From Bordetella parapertussis (lineage in GTDB: Bacteria > Pseudomonadota > Gammaproteobacteria > Burkholderiales > SG8-41), in the NCBI GenBank assembly GCA_945901405.1, contig CAMDLH010000049.1, forward strand, positions 1 to 36,624: a stretch of 36,624 nucleotides of DNA, read 5' to 3'. Below the pieces are notes generated by a model, which worked only from the letters and a program-made list of their open reading frames with translations, searched no databases and had not been told where the DNA came from. Numbering within the stretch: the stretch's first letter is position 1; every line of letters starts with the position of its first letter. Of this stretch, positions 8,290-15,495 are shown piece by piece. A program made the position numbers and the translations under genes.

Positions 8290-9041
8290 ATAAAGCAGTA
8301 AACACCCATCGCAGCAAGGCCGAGCATGTCGCGCAGCAATTGCTCGAGCGCATCATCGCCGCCAAGTTAAAACCCGGCAGCAGTTTCGCCACCGAGGCCG
8401 AGCTGCTGCCACAGTTCAACGTGAGCCGCCCGACATTGCGCGAGAGTCTGAAACTGCTCGAATCACAAGGCGTGCTCGAACGCCGCCCCGGCCCCGGCGG
8501 CGGCATCATCGTGCGCGAACCGGGCACGGACTTGCTGGCGCATGGGCTGTCAGTGTTTCTGCGGCTGCACGAAGTGCCTTTCGCCACGGTGTTGAAGGCG
8601 CGCGAGGTGATCGAGCCCGCGCTTGCATTTGAGGCCGCCGTCAACGGCACCGTGGAGAACTTCGCCGAACTCGAAACATCGATCACGCGCATGAAGGCGC
8701 TCGACGCGCAACGCGAGCAGGCGGCGTTCCTCGACGAGAACCGCATGTTCCACAGCATCATCGCGCGCGCGGGCGGCAACAAGGTGCTGGAGGTGTTCTG
8801 GAACACCATCAGCATCCTCGCCGCGGGCGAGCATCATGGCATCCGTTATTCGGTGGGCAATCAAACTCACGTGGTAAAAGCGCACCAGCGCATCCTCGAT
8901 GCCTGCCGCGGCCGTGACGGCAATGCCGCCGCCGCCGAGATGGAAACCCACGTGGGCGCCCTCGAAAACCTTGTGCGCCAGCGATATCAGCATTTATTGA
9001 AACACCCGACCAGCGTCATCGAGCGGCGCGGCCGCCATTAA
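8286..9041 (+). CDS. GntR family transcriptional regulator, FCD (FadR-like) subfamily
   Basis: A 251-residue DNA-binding regulator that probably responds to an acid or acyl-CoA of the surrounding pathway. Residues about 12-77 form the winged helix-turn-helix, with the signature SRPTLRESLKLLESQGVLERRPGPGGG. Residues about 95-230 form the FCD effector domain, with metal-site histidines likely His156 (MFHSI), His200 and His222. It starts with GTG overlapping the preceding hydratase stop by four bases. A regulator embedded mid-operon suggests autoregulation and control of the divergent promoter region at 6116-6228. The effector is not known. Confidence 0.92.
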   Translation: MNKAVNTHRSKAEHVAQQLLERIIAAKLKPGSSFATEAELLPQFNVSRPTLRESLKLLESQGVLERRPGPGGGIIVREPGTDLLAHGLSVFLRLHEVPFATVLKAREVIEPALAFEAAVNGTVENFAELETSITRMKALDAQREQAAFLDENRMFHSIIARAGGNKVLEVFWNTISILAAGEHHGIRYSVGNQTHVVKAHQRILDACRGRDGNAAAAEMETHVGALENLVRQRYQHLLKHPTSVIERRGRH

Positions 9042-9058
9042 TTCCACAGGAGCTTTTT

Positions 9059-10225
9059 ATGATGAACTTTGAACTGACAGCAGAGCAACGCAGCATGGTC
9101 AACACCGTGCGCGAGGTTACACAAGAAGTCTTCAAGCCCAACGCGCTGAAATACATGGACGGCACGTTTCCCTGGGATAACTTCCGCGAGCTGGCGAAAA
9201 TCGGCGTGCTCGGCATGGCGATACCAGAGGAGTACGGCGGGCTGGGCCTGCCGGTACTCGACACCGCGCTGGTGCTCGAAGAAGTGTCGAAGGGCTGTTA
9301 CGTCACCGCGATGGACCTGATGGGCGAAGTCGGCACGCAGGCGCGCATCATTGCCACTTACGCGCCGGAGAGCATCAAACGCCGCTTGCTGCCGGGCGTG
9401 TGTACCTCGGAGGTCATCCTCGCCATCTGCATGACCGAACCGCACGCCGGCACGGATGTCGGCAACTACCGCACCAACACGGACATCAAAGGCGACAAGA
9501 TCATTTTGAACGGCGTCAAAACGCTGATCAGCCGCGTCGACGAAGCGCAGGCTTTCGTGGTTTTCACTCGCGTAAACAAACTGCCGGGGATAGGCGGCAT
9601 CGGCTGCGTGCTGATCGAACGCGGCACGCCCGGTTTTGAATGCACCGCGCGCTATCACACCATGGGCGGCGAAAATCTGGCGGAGATTCGCTTTGATAAC
9701 TGCGAACTGCCGCTGGAAAACCTGATTCTCAAGGAAGGTGGTTTCCGCAAGATGATCAGCGCCTTCAACACGCAGCGCTGCCTGAACCCCAGCGTGTCGC
9801 TGGGGCTTGCCGAAGGCGCATTCGAGGAAGCCGTCAAATACGCGCGCGACCGCAGCGCGTTCGGCCGCCCGATCGGCGAGTTTCAGGCGATGCGCCATAA
9901 GCTCGCGGAAATGTACCGCGACATCGAAGCCAGCCGCTCGGTGCTGTATCGCGCGGCGGCATCGGCGAATCCGTTCCCCGACCCGTACCTGGCCGGTGTT
10001 GCAAAAATCACCGTCAACGAAATGTCGCTGCGGGTGACCAGCGAAGCGATTCAGGTGCATGGCGGTTATGGTTTCACCGACGAATTCCCCGTGTCGCGCT
10101 TTTATCGCGGCGCGCGTTACGGCACGCTAGGCGGCGGCACCACCGAAACACTGAAAGACCTGATCGGCAAGAAAATCATGAAAGACTTTCCGATTGACGG
10201 CTTCCTCGGCATGGGTAATTTTTAG
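9059..10225 (+). CDS. Acyl-CoA dehydrogenase family protein, catalytic-base position is glycine
   Basis: A 388-residue FAD-dependent acyl-CoA dehydrogenase. It shows the fold signatures PEEYGGLGLP, CMTEPHAGTDVGNY, RDRSAFGRPIGEFQ and the HGGYGFTDEFPVSRFYR stretch. In the classical enzymes the last block continues into YEGT, whose glutamate takes the alpha proton. Here that place reads GGGT, with Gly359 in the glutamate position. Many homologues carry this variant and their base may lie elsewhere. A strong AGGAG site is six bases before the ATG at 9059. The gene lies 17 bases after the GntR gene, so it belongs to the same operon. Electrons would go to ETF, which is not in the window. Confidence 0.93.
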   Translation: MMNFELTAEQRSMVNTVREVTQEVFKPNALKYMDGTFPWDNFRELAKIGVLGMAIPEEYGGLGLPVLDTALVLEEVSKGCYVTAMDLMGEVGTQARIIATYAPESIKRRLLPGVCTSEVILAICMTEPHAGTDVGNYRTNTDIKGDKIILNGVKTLISRVDEAQAFVVFTRVNKLPGIGGIGCVLIERGTPGFECTARYHTMGGENLAEIRFDNCELPLENLILKEGGFRKMISAFNTQRCLNPSVSLGLAEGAFEEAVKYARDRSAFGRPIGEFQAMRHKLAEMYRDIEASRSVLYRAAASANPFPDPYLAGVAKITVNEMSLRVTSEAIQVHGGYGFTDEFPVSRFYRGARYGTLGGGTTETLKDLIGKKIMKDFPIDGFLGMGNF

Positions 10226-10240
10226 CACACGGATTCGATT

Positions 10241-11104
10241 ATGCGCTCACTACTTTTCGTTCCCGGCGACGACGAACGCAAGATCGCCAAGGGGCTGGCA
10301 TCCGCCGCTGACGCGCTGATTCTTGATCTTGAAGACTCAGTCGCGCTGCAACGCAAGCCCGCCGCGCGCGAACTTTGCGCCGCGACACTCGCCGCGGGCG
10401 CACGCATGAAACTGTTCGTGCGCATCAACGCGCTGGATACAACCGCGGCCTTGCTCGACCTCGCGGCAGTGGTCAAGGCGCGCCCTTACGGCATCATGCT
10501 GCCCAAATGCCGCAACGGCGACGACGCACGACTCGTGTCGCATTACCTCACCGCGCTCGAAGCTCGCGATGGTCTGCCCGCGGGCGAAATTCGCATACTG
10601 CCCATCGTCACCGAGACCGGCTGCAGCATGTTCGGCCTCGGCAGCTACGACAACCCGCCAATACCGCGACTGTGCGGCATGCTGTGGGGCGGCGAAGACC
10701 TTGCGGCGGATTTGGGGGCCATCACCAATCGCGACGAGGATGGACGTTATGCCGCGCCGTACCAGCTTGCGCGTTCGTTGTGCCTGTTCGCCTCGGCGTC
10801 GGCCTCGATTATTGCGCTCGATGCGGTCTACACCAACTTTCGCGACCCCGCCGGTTTAAAGCAAGAATCCATCGAAGGGCTGCGCGCCGGTTTCTCGGCG
10901 AAGGCAGCCATTCATCCCGATCAGATCGCCGTGATCAACGAGGCGTTCACGCCGTCAGCGGCCGATGTCGAAGCGGCACGGCAAGTGATTGCAGCGTTCG
11001 ATGCCTCGCCCGGCGCGGGCGTCGTGTCGGTGGATGGCAAGATGCTTGACAAGCCGCACTATCGCACCGCGCAGCGGGTGCTGGCGCGCGCGGCAGGCAT
11101 TTAA
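10241..11104 (+). CDS. HpcH/HpaI family CoA-ester lyase (CitE-like)
   Basis: A 287-residue TIM-barrel lyase that cleaves or forms C-C bonds in CoA esters; known members include citramalyl-CoA, malyl-CoA and citryl lyases. The family motifs are complete: FVPGDDERK at the start, LDLEDSVALQRK (29-39) with Glu31, Arg61 in the RIN motif, LPKC (87-90), Glu125 in TETG, and WGGEDLAADLGA with Glu152/Asp153 as metal ligands. GFSAKAAIHPDQI near the end is typical. It follows the acyl-CoA dehydrogenase by 15 bases. With two CoA-transferase genes and a hydratase in the same operon, a citramalyl-CoA-type lyase is a reasonable guess. Confidence 0.9.
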   Translation: MRSLLFVPGDDERKIAKGLASAADALILDLEDSVALQRKPAARELCAATLAAGARMKLFVRINALDTTAALLDLAAVVKARPYGIMLPKCRNGDDARLVSHYLTALEARDGLPAGEIRILPIVTETGCSMFGLGSYDNPPIPRLCGMLWGGEDLAADLGAITNRDEDGRYAAPYQLARSLCLFASASASIIALDAVYTNFRDPAGLKQESIEGLRAGFSAKAAIHPDQIAVINEAFTPSAADVEAARQVIAAFDASPGAGVVSVDGKMLDKPHYRTAQRVLARAAGI

Positions 11105-11158
11105 TATAAAATTATTGTTTATAATCAATTAGTTACGATAACTCGCCTTGGAGGCAGC
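11105..11158 (+). promoter_or_regulatory. AT-rich leader with palindromic site before the CaiB/BaiF gene
   Basis: This 54-base gap is sharply AT-rich against its high-GC surroundings. A TATAAT hexamer lies at 11120-11125, but no clear -35 box is placed 17 bases upstream. Positions 11123-11136 read AATCAATTAGTTAC, part of an imperfect palindrome of the form TAAYYAATTRRTTA. The same 14 bases occur inverted before the CMD gene at 32206-32219. GGAGG near 11150 serves as the ribosome binding site. A secondary promoter or operator for the CoA-transferase gene is plausible. Confidence 0.4.
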
Positions 11159-12370
11159 TTGTCGATAGACCCACCCGCGCAGCAGTATCCCCTCTCAGGC
11201 ATCACAGTCATCGACCTTTCGCACATCTACGCCGGCCCCTATGCCACGTTCCTGATGGCAATGGCGGGCGCCAATGTGATCAAGGTCGAACCGCTCGAAG
11301 GTGAAAACCTGCGCAGCCGCGGCGACATGGGCGGCGCTGACATGCCCTTCGCGATGTTGAACTCCAACAAGAAACCGGTCACGCTGAATCTCAAGTCGGA
11401 AAAAGGCCTCGCGTTGTTTCGCGAGATGGTGGCGCGCGCGGACATACTCGTGGAAAACTTTGCGCCCGGCGTCACCGACCGCCTCGGCATCGGCGCCGCG
11501 GATCTGCAAAAAATAAATCCGCGATTGATCTACGGCTCAAGCACGGGCTATGGAAAATCCGGCCCGTATCGCGACTACCCCGCGATGGACCTGGTGATGC
11601 AGGCGATGTGCGGCATCATGGATTCGACCGGCTTCGCCGATCAGCCGCCGGTGAAATCGGGTGCCGCGATTTGCGATTTCAGCGCGGGCATACATCTTTA
11701 CGCAGCGGTGGTCACCGCACTCTACGAGCGCGAGCGTACCGGCAAGGGCCGCGTCGTTGAAATCTCGATGCAGGACGCGAACTACGCCCCGCTCGCCTCC
11801 AATCTCGGCATGCTGCACGCGCGCGGCGCCGCCGCCCCCGCGCGCACCGGCAACCGCCACGCGGGCCTCGGCATCGCGCCCTACAACGCCTACGCGACAA
11901 AAGACGGCTACGTGGTACTCAACGCGCCGGCAGATCATCATTTTCGCGCGATACTCGATGTCATGGGCCGTGCCGATCTGAAAGACGATCCACGTTTCGT
12001 CAACCGCGCGACGCGGGTGGCAAACATGGCTGCCGTGGATGAATTGATCGAAAGCTGGACGAAAACGCTCGCCAAACACGACGTGGCGCAGCGCATGCTG
12101 AAGGCCGCGGTGCCCTGCGCGGCGGTGCGCACGCTCACCGAAGTCATGCATGACGAAAACATGCACGCGCGTGGCAGCCTGCAATGGATCGATCACCCGC
12201 AAATGGGCCGCGTCGTGCTGCCCGGTTCACCGCTCGTATTCGAAGGCACGCCGCGTCGGCCCATCGCACCCAGCCTGCCGCTGGGTGCGAGCAACGACGC
12301 CGTGTTCGGAGAATGGCTGGGGCACTCGGCGGAAGAACTGGCGGATTGCAAGAGAAATGGCGTTATTTGA
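11159..12370 (+). CDS. CaiB/BaiF family (class III) CoA-transferase
   Basis: A 403-residue class III CoA-transferase, which moves CoA between carboxylic acids through an aspartyl-CoA thioester. Family landmarks are the N-terminal DLSHIYAGPYATFLMAMAGA stretch, KVEPLEGENLRSRG, ENFAPGVTDRLG, SSTGYGKSGPYRDYPAMD and the catalytic aspartate Asp173 in AICDFSAG. The gene starts with TTG at 11159, supported by GGAGG four bases upstream; no ATG is available close by. It ends the plus-strand catabolic operon. The donor and acceptor acids are unknown. Together with the HpcH/HpaI lyase it fits routes such as succinyl-CoA:citramalate transfer. Confidence 0.92.
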   Translation: MSIDPPAQQYPLSGITVIDLSHIYAGPYATFLMAMAGANVIKVEPLEGENLRSRGDMGGADMPFAMLNSNKKPVTLNLKSEKGLALFREMVARADILVENFAPGVTDRLGIGAADLQKINPRLIYGSSTGYGKSGPYRDYPAMDLVMQAMCGIMDSTGFADQPPVKSGAAICDFSAGIHLYAAVVTALYERERTGKGRVVEISMQDANYAPLASNLGMLHARGAAAPARTGNRHAGLGIAPYNAYATKDGYVVLNAPADHHFRAILDVMGRADLKDDPRFVNRATRVANMAAVDELIESWTKTLAKHDVAQRMLKAAVPCAAVRTLTEVMHDENMHARGSLQWIDHPQMGRVVLPGSPLVFEGTPRRPIAPSLPLGASNDAVFGEWLGHSAEELADCKRNGVI

Positions 12371-12536
12371 CATATAGAGGGCTTGGTTAATTGCATAAAT
12401 ACCGCCGCCCGCGAAATATACAAGGTGTCAAAGGCAAGGTGTCTTTCACTATCTTACGTCAAATAGAAATTCCCACCCACACCCGGCGCGCTGTCGGTAT
12501 CAGTCGCTTGCAACACTGAAACCGCCAAGGGCACGG

Positions 12537-12806
12537 CTACGCCGCGACATGCGCCAAAAAGCCCGCCGCAGTCAGAATCTTGATGCCCTGAAAGCCGCCG
12601 AGCGAGAGCAAATCGGAATCGCCCGAGACGATGTAGTCGGCTCGCGCCGCGCGCGCGGCGGCAATGACATGATCGTCATCGGGGTCGTTGGGCACCACTC
12701 GCGGCACCTCAATGGGTTCGACCAGATTGACCGCCAGCACTCGAAAAGGCGGGCCTTGCCACAGCAACCCTGAAAACACTACGTTGGTATCCAAAACCAG
12801 ACGCAC
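12537..12806 (-). CDS. PIN-domain toxin (VapC-like), internally shortened
   Basis: This resembles the toxin of a VapBC-like pair, a metal-dependent RNase. It keeps the family start MRLVLDTNVVFSGLLWQGPP with Asp6, and the family end DPDDDHVIAAA (Asp43-45) and YIVSGDSDLLSLG (Asp63, Asp65). At only 89 residues it is about 45 shorter than usual. The missing part is the middle, where residue 27 joins directly to the late LVEPIEVPRVVP strand, removing the helices that normally carry a conserved glutamate. An in-frame internal deletion is likely, and activity is doubtful. It starts with GTG, three bases after the antitoxin stop. Confidence 0.75.
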   Translation of the reverse strand: MRLVLDTNVVFSGLLWQGPPFRVLAVNLVEPIEVPRVVPNDPDDDHVIAAARAARADYIVSGDSDLLSLGGFQGIKILTAAGFLAHVAA

Positions 12807-12809
12807 GGA

Positions 12810-13070
12810 TCAATGATCTGTCGTGGTGTTGCCCGTCTTGGCGCGCCGCCCGGCGCGTGCGGCGTTGACTTCGGCGGCAATTTCATCTTCGCTCAGCGGT
12901 TCCGCGCCAGCCGCCTGCAGCGCGGGGGCAATGGCCAGCAGCCTATCGAGCGCCGCGCGCTTTTGTGCCTTGGCCGCCAGAAACTCCACAAAATCTTTCA
13001 CCTCCGCCAACTGCTGCGGCGAAAGTGTTCTGATCTTCGAAATCAAGGTTTGTTCGCTCGTAGCGTTCAT
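12810..13070 (-). CDS. Probable antitoxin of the PIN toxin
   Basis: An 86-residue, charged small protein directly upstream of the PIN toxin with a three-base gap, the normal order for antitoxin then toxin. Its N-terminal half (KIRTLSPQQLAEVKDFVEFLAAK) resembles the short helical domain of DUF2281-like antitoxins. The C-terminal tail (SEDEIAAEVNAARAGRR) looks like the toxin-wrapping segment of VapB/Phd-type proteins. If the toxin is inactive, this gene may persist as an unpaired antitoxin. Assignment rests on position and composition more than on firm motifs. Confidence 0.7.
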   Translation of the reverse strand: MNATSEQTLISKIRTLSPQQLAEVKDFVEFLAAKAQKRAALDRLLAIAPALQAAGAEPLSEDEIAAEVNAARAGRRAKTGNTTTDH

Positions 13071-13218
13071 CGTGCCTCCACATTTAGCAGTTCGACTGCG
13101 CGAGTATTGACTCCAGCATCTGCATTATAAGCGCAGCCGCGGCTTGATCCCAGAGTGAGTGAGCGCGCCAAGTGACCGCCTCAATAGAGCGTAATAAGGT
13201 CACGTGTCGGTGCCCGCC

Positions 13219-14151
13219 CTATCGTTGCCCACCGTCCGCTTTCCTGACAAACGCCAGCACTGCCGCCAGTCCGCCGCTGTCGCCGACTATTCGCAAGTCT
13301 GACTCAAGCCGCGCCAACGCGACATCAGGGATTTTTGCGCCCTTTTCCAGTAGGTACAGCGCCACTGGCCAGTTTTGCGTGTTGATGGCGGTGTATACCG
13401 CGCTATGGCCCTGCCCGTTCAACAGTCTCGCATCCGCGCCGTGTTCGGCCAGCGTCTTCATCACCGCGGCATTGATGCCTGTCCCCGCCGCCATGAAGAA
13501 CGCGGGTTCGCCGGAATTCGACTTCTGGTTCGGATTCGCTCCTGCCTTTAACAGCAGCAGCATCGGCTCGGCGCCGTGCGTTCGCGTCAGTGCGATTGCC
13601 TGTTCCAGCGGCAGGATCGACGTGCCACCGCCGGCATTGGGATTTGCGCCCGCATCCAGTAGCGCGCGCAGTATTGCAAAATCGTTACTGCCGTCCCGCA
13701 ACTTGTCGAGCGCCATGGTTAACGCTGTCGTTTCGCTAATGCCTTTCGCGTTGATTTTCGCCGTCGGCAATGCCAGTTTTACCGCTTGGAAATCCCCGGA
13801 CTTGATGGCTTTTTCCAACGCGCGTTCCGGCCCTTCGGCGAACTCATGGGTTTTGCCGTTGGCGTCCGTGTACTGGCTCATCGTGCTGCCCGCATTAATG
13901 AAGCTGAAGGCCACGATGATCACCGGCGCTGCGGCCAGCATAAACGCCGCGCCACGCAGCAGCGGCGAGGCCGCGAATACGAAAAGCGCCACCGCCGCGG
14001 CCAACACGCCGCTAGGCACCAGCATGAACGCAACGAAGTTCATGCGCGGGGTGTGCGACGGCCCGGCGAACGCGAGACCCAGGACCAACACGAGACCAAG
14101 CGCCGCCACATCGAGCGAGGCCATGATCCAGAAAATTATTTTGGCAAGCAT
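13219..14151 (-). CDS. Ankyrin-repeat protein with N-terminal membrane segments
   Basis: A 310-residue protein with about three hydrophobic helices in the first 90 residues (an IIFWIMASLDVAALGLVLVL type stretch and two alanine/valine-rich ones). About five ankyrin repeats follow to the end, recognisable by LLDAGANPN, LLLKAGANPN, LAEHGADARL and LLEKGAKI. The repeats probably mediate protein contacts on one face of the inner membrane. I place the start at the ATG at 14151, with AAGGTGAT about nine bases upstream, instead of a TTG ten codons earlier. No partner is evident in the neighbourhood, and its function is unknown. Confidence 0.8.
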   Translation of the reverse strand: MLAKIIFWIMASLDVAALGLVLVLGLAFAGPSHTPRMNFVAFMLVPSGVLAAAVALFVFAASPLLRGAAFMLAAAPVIIVAFSFINAGSTMSQYTDANGKTHEFAEGPERALEKAIKSGDFQAVKLALPTAKINAKGISETTALTMALDKLRDGSNDFAILRALLDAGANPNAGGGTSILPLEQAIALTRTHGAEPMLLLLKAGANPNQKSNSGEPAFFMAAGTGINAAVMKTLAEHGADARLLNGQGHSAVYTAINTQNWPVALYLLEKGAKIPDVALARLESDLRIVGDSGGLAAVLAFVRKADGGQR

Positions 14152-14238
14152 GCGGCGATCACCTTGTTTGGAAGCAGACAATCCGCCGCGCTGCCCGCGA
14201 GAACCCAGGAAGCACGTCTCAACACATCATTTTCAAAA

Positions 14239-14349
14239 CCCCTGTATACCGGGGTAATACCAATTCCATTTCAATAGGGAAGTGATTTTGGCGTTCTATC
14301 AGCCTTGTGAGAAATGAACATTACTTCGCTACTGCAATAGAAATGGAAT
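14239..14349. repeat. Intergenic inverted repeats between ankyrin and cytochrome genes
   Basis: Two structures lie in the 206-base gap 14152-14357. A short hairpin, CCCC-TGTATACC-GGGG, is at 14239-14254. A longer-range inverted repeat pairs ATTCCATTTC (14263-14272) with GAAATGGAAT (14340-14349) across 67 bases. The second could be the ends of a small decayed mobile element, or simply a hairpin near the start of the upstream region. No coding signal was seen. Confidence 0.4.
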
Positions 14350-14357
14350 AAGGCCGG

Positions 14358-14837
14358 CTACTTCGGCTGCGCCTCGATCAAGATGCCTGACAGCACGGCC
14401 GGATCGGGCGGCAGTTCCCTGTTGCCCGCCGGCATGCCGGTGACGGCAAGCATGTGCGCTACGGCGTCTATGCTTTGCTGGTCGGTGAGCACGCCTGGAC
14501 TGTCGGTCGGCATGGTGTGACGCACGATAACGAAGAGCGCCGCAACGGACTGACCCGACCATTTCCGCAGAAAGGTGGCGCCTGCAATCGCGGGCGAAGG
14601 CGGCATCTCGGATTGGCCGGCGCCGTTCAGCCGCGAGCCGTGACACATCGCGCAGACATCCGCGTGAAGCTCCTGGCCGCGCTTGTTCTGCGCCGCCGTG
14701 TAGACGCCGCTCCACACCGACACCGGCTTCACCGTCTGGGCCTCGCCGACCGTGGTGACCGAAGTCAACGTAATGCCGATCATCAACGCGATCGGCCACA
14801 CGGGCGCGCTCCATGGCCGCGTTTGTTGCCTGTTCAA
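14358..14837 (-). CDS. c-type cytochrome, single heme
   Basis: A 159-residue periplasmic cytochrome. A hydrophobic segment (PIALMIGITLTSVTTVGEAQ region, 15-34) acts as signal peptide or anchor. The heme site is CAMCH (62-66) and a likely distal Met lies in HTMPTDSPG. It probably accepts electrons from the Tat-exported flavoprotein encoded two genes upstream. The start is inferred as TTG at 14837: GAGG lies seven bases upstream, and the TTGA overlap with the stop of the preceding gene gives tight coupling. The longer reading frame upstream is arginine-rich out-of-frame sequence and is not credible. It ends the three-gene unit. Confidence 0.85.
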   Translation of the reverse strand: MNRQQTRPWSAPVWPIALMIGITLTSVTTVGEAQTVKPVSVWSGVYTAAQNKRGQELHADVCAMCHGSRLNGAGQSEMPPSPAIAGATFLRKWSGQSVAALFVIVRHTMPTDSPGVLTDQQSIDAVAHMLAVTGMPAGNRELPPDPAVLSGILIEAQPK

Positions 14838-15472
14838 GAAAAGTCCTCGTCTGACGGCGCCCACGGCTGATCGGCGTCGAGTTCCGCGCTGGTTGTCATG
14901 TCGGCGGTTACCTCGACGCTGGTGCACGCCGGCAGGTAATGCGACCCCGACACCAGGATGTCGTATTGCCCCTTGGCCACCCTGACTCTCGCAATCCCGT
15001 TGACGTCGGTCAGCGCGCGGTACGGGTGCATGACCACGCGCGCGCCCTTGATCGGCGTCTGCGTCTCCCTGTCGACGGCCCTGACCGTGACCTCGCAATC
15101 AGGCGCGGTGACGGCGCGAATAACCAGTGGAAACGAGCCGGGCGTATGCGGCACTTCTGCATCCCAGCCGGCAATCTTCGCCTCCCATGGATGGCTTCCG
15201 GCCTCGAGCGGCGCTCTGGCTTCGCACCGTGCAAAGTAGAGCGCCTCCGTGCCTGGCCAGATTTCGTCGCCGAGCTTCGCCGTGCCGGCCAGGGCGCCTG
15301 CCTGATCGAAAATGCTCAACTCGCGGCCTCCAAGACCGCATCCGCCCGAGCACCTGGCGCCGACGGCAAGCGCGAAGCGTTCGCCCGGCTCGACTGTGGA
15401 GGGCACGTCCCAAACCGTCAGATGCACTGCGTGCGGCTCTACGGGGGCGTTGTTGCCAGGTTCGTTCGTCAT
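14834..15472 (-). CDS. Two-domain beta-rich protein with carboxypeptidase-regulatory-like C-terminal domain
   Basis: A 212-residue protein that I cannot name. Residues about 15-115 look like an immunoglobulin-type beta sandwich (HLTVWDVPSTVEPGERF and later strands). Residues about 125-200 resemble a carboxypeptidase regulatory or transthyretin-like domain: TPIKGARVVMHPYRALTDVNG then VAKGQYDILVSG. It contains a CSGGC cluster. It has no signal peptide although its neighbours on both sides are exported. It may therefore ride through the Tat system bound to the flavoprotein, or stay cytoplasmic. It starts 23 bases after the flavoprotein gene and overlaps the cytochrome start. Confidence 0.75.
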   Translation of the reverse strand: MTNEPGNNAPVEPHAVHLTVWDVPSTVEPGERFALAVGARCSGGCGLGGRELSIFDQAGALAGTAKLGDEIWPGTEALYFARCEARAPLEAGSHPWEAKIAGWDAEVPHTPGSFPLVIRAVTAPDCEVTVRAVDRETQTPIKGARVVMHPYRALTDVNGIARVRVAKGQYDILVSGSHYLPACTSVEVTADMTTSAELDADQPWAPSDEDFS

Positions 15473-15495
15473 GTGGTTTTGCAGAAGAGCCGCGC

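Noticed and set aside
12371..12536. Repeat-like AAGGTGTC pair between the CaiB gene and the toxin gene
   Set aside because: Two short direct copies of eight bases in a 166-base gap; too short to call an element, and no hairpin or coding signal was found.
14838..15098. N-terminal extension of the cytochrome frame by 87 arginine- and glycine-rich residues
   Set aside because: It is out-of-frame sequence of the preceding gene; a TTG start at 14837 with a good ribosome binding site and TTGA coupling explains the real protein with its signal peptide.
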